A stretch of 48,828 nt of DNA from positions 1 to 48,828 of the forward strand of contig NZ_MLFS01000037.1 in assembly GCF_002095485.1 (NCBI RefSeq), read 5' to 3'. The notes under the pieces were generated by a model. The model saw nothing but the letters and a program-made list of their open reading frames with translations, searched no databases and had not been told where the DNA came from. Below, in pieces: positions 11,369 through 18,477 of the stretch (position 1 is the first letter of the stretch; each line of letters begins with the position of its first letter). The stretch comes from Pantoea wallisii. Lineage in GTDB: Bacteria; Pseudomonadota; Gammaproteobacteria; Enterobacterales; Enterobacteriaceae. The position numbers were made by a program, and so were the translations under genes.

Positions 11369-11433
11369 GGCGGCCCGTCAGGGCCGCCGGTTTATGCAGC
11401 GTATTAATCATGGCCGCCTTTTGCGGCGGCCAT
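11369..11433. terminator. Two hairpins between convergent katA and gcd
   Basis: GGCGGCCC-GTCA-GGGCCGCC at 11369-11388 and ATGGCCGCC/GGCGGCCAT at 11410-11433 are perfect stems of 8 and 9 bp. They lie between the convergent stop codons. T-tracts are poor, but the placement suggests 3'-end formation for both transcripts. Confidence 0.6.
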
Positions 11434-11445
11434 TGCATTACGCCG

Positions 11446-13806
11446 TCACTTCAGACGGTACGCCACCACACTGTCACCGGCTTTGGTGCCGAGTGAACCG
11501 TGGCCACCGGCCGCAATCACCACATACTGCTTACCATCTTTACCCATAAAGGTGGATGGCGTGGCCTGTGCACCGGCGCTCAGTTCAGTCTGCCACAGCA
11601 GCTCGCCGGTGGTGCTGTCATAGGCACGGAAGAAGTTATCCGCCGTGGCACCATGGAACACCAGATCGCCTGCGGTCAGCAGCGGACCACCGTGTGCCAC
11701 CATGCCCATCGGGAAGCCAATCGGGAAGCGGCCCGGCAGGAAGCTGGTTTTCAGGTTTTTGGTGGTGCCTGTACGACGCAGCCATTCGGTTTTGCCGGTT
11801 TTCAGATCCACCCCAACCATACGGCCCCACGGTGGCGCGATGCACGGAATACCCAGGCCGGAGGCCAGCTGCTGGATGTGAATCGCGTAGTCGCCATGGA
11901 AATTCTCGTTCCAGTAAGGCTGACCATCTTTGGTGAACAGACGTTCCGTGGCGGTAGATGGCGTACGCTTGATCAGATTGTATTTGTACGCCAGGCGCAC
12001 AGGTGTGGCGATCAGCATCTGGCGCTGTGGATCAACCGCGACCGAGCCCCAGTTAAAGACGCCAATATTCCCCGGGAACACCAGCGTGCCGGCTTCGGTT
12101 GCCGGCGTCCACGGATTGCCATCGTAGCGCAGGCTGCGGAAATCCATACGGCAGGACATCTGATCAAACGGTGTGATACCCCACATGGATTTTTCAGTCA
12201 GCGGCTGCGGAATGAAGTTCAGGCTTGAGACCGGTTGCGTCGCCGCAAATTTCTCCCCTGGCACGCCGCCTTCGGTTGATACTTTAACCTCATTTACCGG
12301 ATAAACCGGCTGGCCGGTCAGTCGGTTGAGCACAAACAGGTTGCCGGTTTTCGTCGGCAGGATCACGACCGGCTGCTTCTGGCCCTGATAATCGATATCC
12401 AGCAGTGAAGGCTGCGAAGGGTTATCGCGGTCCCACAAATCGTGATGCGAGCTCTGGTAGCGCCATTTGAATGCGCCGGTGTTCAGATCCAGCGCCACCA
12501 GCGTGTCGCGGAACTTCTCGGTGTTGCTGTTGGCATCACGTTCAATACCCACTTCATCTGGTGAAGCGTTACCGAAGGGCACATAGACCAGACCATTTTT
12601 CAGGTCGGCGCTTAGCGTACCCCAGGCAACCGGCGTGTCCTGCGGATAGGTCTGACCGGCCGCAACAGGCGCGGTGTTGTCCGGGTTCGCCGGATCAAAG
12701 TTCCACACCAGACGGCCGCTGAGGACATCGTAAGCGCGGATAACGCCCGATGGATTGCCGCTGTTGAAGCCGTTATCCATCACCGAACCGCCCACGATCA
12801 CCAGGTTCCCGGCCACCAGTGGTGCAGCGGTTTGCATTAGCGCATGCGGACGCACATCTCCCATGTTGGCGTGGAGATCGACGACGCCATTGTTACCGAA
12901 GTCGGCACAGGGCTTACCGGTGTCCGCATCCAGCGCAATCAGCTGTGCATCGGTAGTGGCATTGAAGATACGCTTACGACAGATGGCGGGGCCAGCCGCG
13001 TTATCCTGCGCGGTTGCCGCAGCCGGCTGATAGTAGCTGACACCGCGGCAGGTCTGATGCTGCTGCAGGTAAGAGCGATCTTTCGCCGGCGTGAACTTCC
13101 ACTTCACCGCACCGCTCTCCGGATCCAGCGCATGCACTTCGTTGTGCGGCGTACAGAAGTAGAGCATGCCGTTAGCTTTCAGCGGCGTAGCTTCAAAGGT
13201 GTATTCGGTCGCATCCGCATCCTGGCGCAGATCGCCGGTGTGATACGTCCAGGCCACCTCAAGATCTTTTACGTTCGCTTTAGTGATCTGATTCAGCGCG
13301 GAGAAACGCATACCTTCCGCAGTACCGCCGTAGGCTGCCCAGTCGCTGGCGGCACCCTGCTCGCTGCCTTGCGCGCGTTCATTGCTGATGGTGCCTTCCT
13401 GCGGCACGGGATCGTAGAAGCAGAGACCAATCACCACGAGGATCATGATGATAACGGTGCTGCCCAGGAACGTATGGAAGCGACGCGTTCCCTGATAAAG
13501 CGGCTTGACCACCCACGGCATCGCCAGCCACAGACCGATAACGCCAAACAGGTCGCCACGCGGAATCCACTGCCACTTATCAAAGCCCACTTCCCAGACG
13601 ATCCACGCCAGGGTAATCCACATCAAAATGGCGTACAGCGCCAGTGCGCTGCGCTGATTTCTGAACAGTAAAATAGCGGTAATCAATAAACCGACTGCCA
13701 TCAGCGCATAGAAGGCGCTGCCGCCCATCATTAACAGTTTGCCGCCCATATACAGCAGCGCACAACCCAGAATCGCCAGCACGATACTGGTGAGTTTGTT
13801 TATCAT
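11446..13806 (-). CDS. gcd: Membrane-bound PQQ-dependent glucose dehydrogenase
   Basis: Inner-membrane quinoprotein that oxidises glucose to gluconolactone in the periplasm and reduces ubiquinone. It has 786 residues, near the E. coli Gcd length. The first 140 or so residues form about five membrane helices (MINKLTSIVLAILGCALLYM onward). The periplasmic eight-bladed propeller follows, with family motifs DWAAYGGTAEGMRFSALNQI, SSHHDLWDRDNPSQPSLLDI and GRFPIGFPMG. The C-terminal GGHGSLGTKAGDSVVAYRLK contains the active-site His region. The full pqq operon and the PQQ receptor lie in this window, so the apoenzyme can be loaded from within or from outside. Glucose oxidation to gluconic acid by this enzyme underlies mineral-phosphate solubilisation in relatives. 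Confidence 0.97.
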   Translation of the reverse strand: MINKLTSIVLAILGCALLYMGGKLLMMGGSAFYALMAVGLLITAILLFRNQRSALALYAILMWITLAWIVWEVGFDKWQWIPRGDLFGVIGLWLAMPWVVKPLYQGTRRFHTFLGSTVIIMILVVIGLCFYDPVPQEGTISNERAQGSEQGAASDWAAYGGTAEGMRFSALNQITKANVKDLEVAWTYHTGDLRQDADATEYTFEATPLKANGMLYFCTPHNEVHALDPESGAVKWKFTPAKDRSYLQQHQTCRGVSYYQPAAATAQDNAAGPAICRKRIFNATTDAQLIALDADTGKPCADFGNNGVVDLHANMGDVRPHALMQTAAPLVAGNLVIVGGSVMDNGFNSGNPSGVIRAYDVLSGRLVWNFDPANPDNTAPVAAGQTYPQDTPVAWGTLSADLKNGLVYVPFGNASPDEVGIERDANSNTEKFRDTLVALDLNTGAFKWRYQSSHHDLWDRDNPSQPSLLDIDYQGQKQPVVILPTKTGNLFVLNRLTGQPVYPVNEVKVSTEGGVPGEKFAATQPVSSLNFIPQPLTEKSMWGITPFDQMSCRMDFRSLRYDGNPWTPATEAGTLVFPGNIGVFNWGSVAVDPQRQMLIATPVRLAYKYNLIKRTPSTATERLFTKDGQPYWNENFHGDYAIHIQQLASGLGIPCIAPPWGRMVGVDLKTGKTEWLRRTGTTKNLKTSFLPGRFPIGFPMGMVAHGGPLLTAGDLVFHGATADNFFRAYDSTTGELLWQTELSAGAQATPSTFMGKDGKQYVVIAAGGHGSLGTKAGDSVVAYRLK

Positions 13807-14135
13807 GCCCTTCCCTCAATTGTTGTCATTCGTAACCACCCCAAATAAATTACACACATTATCAACAAAATTTTAACTTACGTTAGATGCATGTAAAAAC
13901 CCGTTGCGATGTGTGACGTTAGTGCCGCTAATCAATGTAGCCGCACTGAAGGCTGACAAACGCCGCTTCGTTCAATCCGTGATTGAAATCACGTTTCATT
14001 TTGTCAGAAGAAATTAATGAGTCAGGTGAAGAATTCGCATTTTTTGATAATCGGCAGGTGCATGGGGCGGGCGGATGTGCCTGGAATACGTACGGCTGGC
14101 GGCCTGATGGGTCGCCGTTGCCATGCTACCCACCG
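13807..14135. promoter_or_regulatory. gcd upstream region with CRP-like site
   Basis: This 329-bp gap holds no convincing gene. CGTGA-TTGAAA-TCACG at 13978-13993 is a symmetric match to the CRP pattern TGTGA-N6-TCACA with the outer base changed on each side. It lies about 172 bp upstream of gcd. A half-site, TGTGTGACG, sits at about 13910. Gcd is catabolite-controlled in E. coli, so CRP binding is plausible. The right part contains the 3' flank of the acetyltransferase gene. Confidence 0.4.
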
Positions 14136-14771
14136 CTACGACACCTTATGTCGCGCGCAAAAAGCGGTAATATCTGCGGACTGAAAATCGGCCAGATGCG
14201 CCATCAGCTTCTCCAGCGGCCAGTCCCACCAGGCAATCCGCTGCAGCTGCGCCGCGATCTCCGGTGCAAAGCGTGCCCGTATTGGCTTTGCCGGCACGCC
14301 GCCGACCAGGGTATAAGGCGGCACATCTTTCGTCACTACCGCGCCAGCTGCCAGCACGGCACCGTCTCCCACCGTCACGCCAGGCAGCACAATCACACCG
14401 TGGCCAATCCACACATCATTGCCAATGACCACCCGATCCGCCCGCCGGTTGGCAAAGAACGTCTGGTCGCGTCGCGCCTGGCTATCGTAATACTCGGGAC
14501 AGTAGGTAAAACGGTGCTGTGAAGCGCGATCCATCGGGTGATTGGGTGCGCCGATTCGCACCTGATTGGCTATCGCCGTAAAGCGACCTATCTGCGCATC
14601 CGCAATGCAGCAGTACTCGCCCAGGTAGGAGAAATCCCCCAGCTGGCTGTACTCCAGAAAGGTGTGCGCCAGAATCTCGCACTGCTGTCCGATCGTGCTT
14701 TCGCGCATACGCACGCTGGGATCGATAAAGGTGTGTTGCAGTTTGGCGGGTTGTACTGCAGCGAGTGCCAT
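14136..14771 (-). CDS. Hexapeptide-repeat acetyltransferase (phosphonate-cluster type)
   Basis: Left-handed beta-helix acyltransferase, 211 residues, presumably acetyl-CoA dependent and cytoplasmic. The central region contains imperfect hexapeptide repeats ([52 protein letters not shown]), followed by [17 protein letters not shown]. The stretch [14 protein letters not shown] resembles the DapH/xenobiotic-acetyltransferase-like proteins that accompany phn (C-P lyase) operons, but no phn gene is visible here. The start ATG at 14771 is preceded by GGAGCTTCC. The substrate is unknown. Confidence 0.8.
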   Translation of the reverse strand: MALAAVQPAKLQHTFIDPSVRMRESTIGQQCEILAHTFLEYSQLGDFSYLGEYCCIADAQIGRFTAIANQVRIGAPNHPMDRASQHRFTYCPEYYDSQARRDQTFFANRRADRVVIGNDVWIGHGVIVLPGVTVGDGAVLAAGAVVTKDVPPYTLVGGVPAKPIRARFAPEIAAQLQRIAWWDWPLEKLMAHLADFQSADITAFCARHKVS

Positions 14772-14953
14772 AGTGGAAGCTCCGTTGTGGTCAGATGTCT
14801 GGATAACAGGTTGCCCTGGCGCAACCTGAAACCCCTATCCTGGCCCGTCTCCGTGACACTAATACGACGGCACCAGGTTATTTGCGGGCAAAAAAACGTT
14901 ATGCCCCGGGTTGCGCTACAATGCGCAGCAGACTCGCCAACAGGATGGATAAC

Positions 14954-15856
14954 ATGAAAACGACAACGGGCCTGATTGCCGCACTGCTGAGCGCCTTACC
15001 CGCCTGGGCAGCCCTGCCCGCCGGCAGCAACGCCGGCGCAATCGTCGGGACCACGCTCGCGCAGCTGCATCCCACGCAGGCGGCGCTCGGCTATCGTCAG
15101 CTGGATTACAAACTGCATCGTTATCAGGCCGAACCGGAAAAGCTGTTCGATGACTACTGTGAAAGCATGGGGCAAAAAGGCGTGGCGACGTTTGATGCGG
15201 CTTCCACGCTCAGTGAGCCCGCCAGCTTTCGCTGTAAAGCTGCGGTTGGCACGCAGCCAGGCCCGATGAAAACTGCCGTGATTGGCCCTGACAATCAGCT
15301 TTATCTTACTGATGGGCACCATACTTTCAGTAACTTCGCCGATATAGCCGGACTCAGCACGCCAGTGCAGGTGCGTATTACCGACGATTTCCGCAGCCTG
15401 AAAAGCATGAACGCGTTCTGGCAGCAGATGGAGGCGCGCCATTTAGTGTGGCTTGAAACGCCGCAGGGCACCATTGCGCCCGGGGCGTTGCCCCGGGAGC
15501 TGGGGCGTCAGCATATGCAAAACGACGACTATCGCTCACTGGTCTACTTCGTGCGGGATATCGGTTTTGCAAAAGAGAAGAATCCGCCGCCCTTCCTGGA
15601 GTTTTACTGGGGCAAGTGGCTGGCCACTCAGTTGCCGTTACAGCGCATGGATTTGAACGATCGTCAGGGTTATGCCGCGGCCATTACGCAGGTAGCGGAG
15701 AGGATGACCGGCGTGGCGAAGGATACGGTGATTGGTCAGAATGATAGCGGCCCGTTAACCGCCCGGCAGCTGGGTGCGCGCGATAGCGTGAATGAAAAGA
15801 AGCTGCATAAATTGCAGGCCGACGGCGGCAAACTGGACTGGGCCTTCCGGCCCTGA
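14954..15856 (+). CDS. Exported ParB/Srx-like fold protein
   Basis: About 300 residues from the ATG at 14954, chosen because AGGA sits eight bases upstream and the resulting N-terminus, MKTTTGLIAALLSALPAWAA, is a good signal peptide ending at AWA-A. The body has ParB/Srx-like features: YRQLDYKLHRY, then GPDNQLYLTDGHHTFSNF, where DGHH is the conserved nuclease/sulfiredoxin-fold motif, and a C-terminal domain rich in aromatic residues. Such proteins are annotated as ParB-like, but export makes chromosome partitioning impossible. A periplasmic role is inferred and the biochemical activity is unknown. It is convergent with the flavin oxidoreductase gene. Confidence 0.75.
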   Translation: MKTTTGLIAALLSALPAWAALPAGSNAGAIVGTTLAQLHPTQAALGYRQLDYKLHRYQAEPEKLFDDYCESMGQKGVATFDAASTLSEPASFRCKAAVGTQPGPMKTAVIGPDNQLYLTDGHHTFSNFADIAGLSTPVQVRITDDFRSLKSMNAFWQQMEARHLVWLETPQGTIAPGALPRELGRQHMQNDDYRSLVYFVRDIGFAKEKNPPPFLEFYWGKWLATQLPLQRMDLNDRQGYAAAITQVAERMTGVAKDTVIGQNDSGPLTARQLGARDSVNEKKLHKLQADGGKLDWAFRP

Positions 15857-15879
15857 AAAAGGGCGCCACACGGGCGCCC
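15856..15879 (-). terminator. Intrinsic terminator between convergent genes
   Basis: GGGCGCC (15861-15867) and GGCGCCC (15873-15879) flank a 5-base loop. On the minus strand the stem is followed by a run of five T, suiting termination of the flavin oxidoreductase transcript that stops at 15884. Confidence 0.7.
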
Positions 15880-15883
15880 CGGT

Positions 15884-16978
15884 TTACGCCAGCTCGCTGT
15901 TCTTCACATCGGCTGACGGAGCCAGCAGCTGCTTATCGAACGCCTGCAGCGGCCGCTGCTCACGGATGCGTGCCGGCCAGTCCGGGTTCGCCAGCGCGCT
16001 TTTGCCGATGGCCACGTAATCCGCGCCCTGATGCAGCGCCATGCCCGCGGTTTCTGCCGTGGAGAGATTGCCGTTGGCAATGATGGGTAACGCTGGCGCC
16101 GCCAGACGCGCAATCTGCACCAGCGAGTGAGAAGAGTCCGCAAACGCCGGTTGCAGCGCGTCATATTCGGTCAGATGCAGATAATCAATGCCCGACTCCG
16201 CCAGCAGCGCAAACACCTGTCGTGCACCCGCTTCACCCTCGCGCCACTTGTGCTGGAAGTCGTTGACCTTGCCCTGTGAGATGCGCACGCCCAGCGTGAT
16301 GTCGCTGCCGATACGCTGCCGAACTGCGCGGATCACGGCCAGCGTCAGCGAGAGGCGCGCGCTGATATCGCCACCCCAGCGGTCGCTGCGCTGGTTGGTG
16401 TAATCCGTAAAGAACTGATCGAGCAGATACCCGTTTGCCCCATGAATCTCTATGCCGTCAAAACCGGCCACACCAATGGCGCGCGCCGCCGTATCGGCAA
16501 AGCTGGCGATCACCTGCTGAATCTGCGCTTCGCTCATCTCACACGGCAGCGAATAAGCACCGTGTCCGTGATAGAAGCTCAGCTGCTCGCCGCGTGGCTG
16601 CACTGCTGAAGGCGCAAGCGTATCGGGGCGATAGATATTGCCCTGCGAGATCGCGCCGGCATGCATCAGCTGTGCGATGATTTTGGCGCCGTGCTGATGC
16701 ACGCTATCGGTAATTGCACGCCAGCCCGTCGCCTGTTTGCTGTTAACCAGTCCGGCCTGGAAAGCATAGGTTTGCGACCAGCTCTCGTCGATATACAGAC
16801 CTTCGGTGATCACCGCCGCAAAACCGCCGCGCGCAAAGCGCTGGTAGTACTGCTGCATACGCTCACCGGGCACGCCATCCACGCTGGCGGAGATGCGCGT
16901 CATCGGCGCGACCAGCAGGCGATTTTTCAGGCTAAGGCGATTGAGCTTGTCGCTCTGGAAAAGATGTTTATCAGTCAT
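15884..16978 (-). CDS. NADH:flavin oxidoreductase, old yellow enzyme family
   Basis: FMN-dependent ene-reductase, 364 residues from the start MTDKHLFQSDKLNRLSLKNR at 16978 (a longer frame begins at 17014 but adds non-family residues). The TIM barrel shows NRLLVAPMTRISA (FMN phosphate side), IAQLMHAGAIS, the substrate-binding His/Asn in FDGIEIHGANGYLLDQFF, TNQRSDRWGGD, and PIIANGNLS near the C-terminal FMN site. Such enzymes reduce activated C=C bonds of enals, enones and nitro compounds. It is divergent from a LysR gene whose start is 104 bp away, the classic arrangement for a regulator and its target. Confidence 0.9.
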   Translation of the reverse strand: MTDKHLFQSDKLNRLSLKNRLLVAPMTRISASVDGVPGERMQQYYQRFARGGFAAVITEGLYIDESWSQTYAFQAGLVNSKQATGWRAITDSVHQHGAKIIAQLMHAGAISQGNIYRPDTLAPSAVQPRGEQLSFYHGHGAYSLPCEMSEAQIQQVIASFADTAARAIGVAGFDGIEIHGANGYLLDQFFTDYTNQRSDRWGGDISARLSLTLAVIRAVRQRIGSDITLGVRISQGKVNDFQHKWREGEAGARQVFALLAESGIDYLHLTEYDALQPAFADSSHSLVQIARLAAPALPIIANGNLSTAETAGMALHQGADYVAIGKSALANPDWPARIREQRPLQAFDKQLLAPSADVKNSELA

Positions 16979-17081
16979 ACCACGCTCTGTGCAGGGATTA
17001 TCATCAGACCGCATTATAGTGCGTAGTCATTACGGCAAATATGGGCGATGATGATACGTCTGCATAACGGATATCGTTACA

Positions 17082-17980
17082 ATGAACTCCAAAGATATCA
17101 CTGTTTTTCTGATGGTGGCGCAAACGCGCAGCCTGACTCAGGCCGCCCGCCGCCTCAATACCACCACCATGACTGTCTCCCGGCGGCTGGCAGCGCTGGA
17201 AGAGGATCTCGCGTACGGCTGCTGCATCGCACCACGCGCGCTATCGCGCTCACCGTTGAGGGAGAGGAGTTCCTGCCCTATGCCAAAGCGCTGGCGGAGA
17301 CGGAACAGAGCGCGCGCAATCTCTTCTCACCGGACAAACAGGGCGCCACCGGTCAGTTGCGCATTACCGCCCCCACCGGCTTTGGCCGTCGCACCATCAT
17401 TCCCCTGCTGCCCGCGCTGATGGAGAGCAATCCCGAACTGCGTATTGAGTTTGAACTCAGCGATAACGTTACCGATCTGGTTGGCCTGGGTTATGACGTG
17501 GCTATCCGTATTGCCCCGCTGCGCGATTCGCGTCTGGTTGCACATCGTCTGGCCGATAACCCACGCATACTCTGCGCCTCACCCGCTTATCTGGCGCGCT
17601 TTGGCACACCGCGTACGCTGGCCGATCTGCATCGGCATAACTGTCTGCGCCTGTCCGGCGTGGTGCAGTGGGGTTTTCAGGTGGATGACCATATCTCCAC
17701 CCTGAGCGTGGAGGGGCGCTTTAGCGGCAGCAATGTTGAAGGCGTGCGTACCCTGTGCGTGGCCGGCTGCGGCATTGCGCAGCTGTCAGAGTGGGATGTC
17801 CGTGAAGAGCTGGCGGCCGGGGAGCTGGTCGCGCTTGAGCTGAGCGATGCGCAGCCACAGATGCTTGGCGTCTGGGCGCTGTTCCCGACCACGCGCCATC
17901 TGCCCCAGCGCGTCACGGTGTTCCTGGACGCGCTGAAACAGGCGATGCAGCCGGCGACACGAAAAAAGGCGGAGGGGTGA
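17082..17980 (+). CDS. LysR-family transcriptional regulator (frameshifted)
   Basis: DNA-binding regulator, 299 residues when the frame is repaired. The N-terminal winged helix-turn-helix (MNSKDITVFLMVAQTRSLTQ, then AARRLNTTTMTVSRRLAALE) is in one frame. The rest, from RLLHRTTRAIALTVEGEEFLPYAK to the end, is in another. The switch lies near 17211, where CTCGCGTACGG would need to be CTCGGCGTACGG to give EEDLGVRLLHRTTR, the canonical sequence. The effector-binding domain (about residues 90-290) is intact. It is divergent from the old-yellow-enzyme gene and probably controls it. Loss of one G is more likely a sequence error than inactivation. Confidence 0.85.
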
Positions 17981-17988
17981 GCTCCGCC
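17962..17988 (-). terminator. Intrinsic terminator of the TisB-like toxin mRNA
   Basis: On the minus strand GGCGGAG-CTCACCC-CTCCGCC is followed by six T: a perfect 7-bp GC stem with a T-tract, 17 bp beyond the toxin stop. It overlaps the end of the convergent LysR gene. A transcript from the LexA-controlled promoter to this point would be about 335 nt, near the length reported for E. coli tisAB mRNA. Confidence 0.8.
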
Positions 17989-18004
17989 TTGTCTCAAGTT
18001 CCGA

Positions 18005-18094
18005 TCAGTGCGCCTGACCGGTCAGTTGCAAAAGGGCAACGATGATTTGCAGGATCACCCGGATTAAATCCAGGAGTAACCGAACAAGTTCCAT
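18005..18094 (-). CDS. TisB-like SOS-induced membrane toxin (29 aa)
   Basis: Small hydrophobic peptide of 29 residues, the same length as TisB, which inserts in the inner membrane, dissipates proton-motive force and promotes persistence. It begins MELVRLLLDL, and the core ILQIIVALLQLT aligns with ILKLIVAALQLL of TisB at 8 of 12 positions (TisB recalled from memory). Polar residues E2, R5, D9, R12, Q16, Q23 and Q27 fall on one helical face, as in an amphipathic channel-forming helix. The ATG at 18094 has GAGGAGAAGGAAAGTG upstream. A roughly 200-nt leader runs to a LexA box at 18303-18318. It carries a 17-nt site for a divergent antisense-like RNA. The sequence itself is too short for certainty; the architecture is the stronger evidence. 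Confidence 0.85.
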   Translation of the reverse strand: MELVRLLLDLIRVILQIIVALLQLTGQAH

Positions 18095-18173
18095 CACTTT
18101 CCTTCTCCTCTGCAGGAGCGCGCTGTTCAGCGACCAGGACCCTGACTCTACCCGCCGGCCGCCTAAGCACATC

Positions 18174-18190
18174 TGTGAGGAGCGCTGAGC
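18174..18190 (-). promoter_or_regulatory. Predicted antitoxin-RNA target site in toxin leader
   Basis: The plus-strand sequence TGTGAGGAGCGCTGAGC here is repeated at 18368-18384 with a single C-to-T change. The toxin mRNA carries its complement, so the divergent RNA can pair over 17 nt with 16 Watson-Crick pairs and one G-U. The site lies about 80 nt upstream of the toxin start, away from the ribosome site, as for IstR-1 blocking ribosome standby on tisB. Confidence 0.8.
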
Positions 18191-18302
18191 GGCACTCATT
18201 GTAAAAGCCACAGGCCAGCACCACCTGAAACCTGCCGGGATTTGACTATCCGCGCCCCTGAGAGTCATCAGAAAACAATGAGGCTAAACCCGCGCCCAAC
18301 AC

Positions 18303-18318
18303 CTGTATAACCATACAG
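18303..18318. promoter_or_regulatory. LexA box (SOS operator)
   Basis: CTGTATAACCATACAG fits the LexA pattern CTG-N10-CAG with the usual TATA-type flanks and TA following. The minus-strand -10-like TATACA (18309-18304) lies inside the box, so LexA would directly block the toxin promoter. The divergent antitoxin promoter begins 15 bp to the right and need not be repressed. Confidence 0.88.
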
Positions 18319-18332
18319 TATTTTGGCGAAAC

Positions 18333-18361
18333 TTGAAATATTTCGCTGCACATTTTATTAT
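18333..18361 (+). promoter_or_regulatory. Strong sigma-70 promoter for the antitoxin RNA
   Basis: TTGAAA (18333-18338) and TATTAT (18356-18361) are separated by exactly 17 bp, an almost ideal housekeeping promoter. The predicted start, near 18368, places the target-complementary stretch at the very 5' end of the RNA. Confidence 0.8.
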
Positions 18362-18367
18362 GCGTTT

Positions 18368-18464
18368 TGTGAGGAGTGCTGAGCACCCCGTTCGTGGCGC
18401 GGTTACCCGCCGCAAAACGAACATAAAAAAAGGATTTGGCTTACCCGCCAAATCCTTTTTTATT
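18368..18464 (+). ncRNA. IstR-1-like antitoxin small RNA
   Basis: Predicted constitutive RNA of about 97 nt. Its 5' end, TGTGAGGAGTGCTGAGC (18368-18384), is complementary to the toxin leader. A hairpin with arms GTTCGT (18390-18395) and ACGAAC (18417-18422) enclosing GCGG/CCGC follows. It ends in a strong terminator at 18426-18461. Promoter, seed and terminator are all in register with no ORF. This matches the E. coli IstR-1/tisB plan: a divergent RNA upstream of an SOS toxin, pairing through its 5' portion. Expression and exact ends are predicted only. Confidence 0.8.
18426..18461. terminator. Bidirectional terminator
   Basis: A 15-bp stem (18426-18440 with 18447-18461) contains GGATTTGGC/GCCAAATCC around the loop TTACCC and is flanked by A-tract and T-tract. 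It terminates the antitoxin RNA on plus and can terminate the sugar-dehydrogenase transcript (stop at 18478) on minus. Confidence 0.9.
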
Positions 18465-18477
18465 GCCTGCTATTTGA

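Noticed and set aside
13983..14522. 179-aa plus-strand frame overlapping the acetyltransferase
   Set aside because: Most of it is antisense to hexapeptide repeats, and no ribosome site or family similarity is seen.
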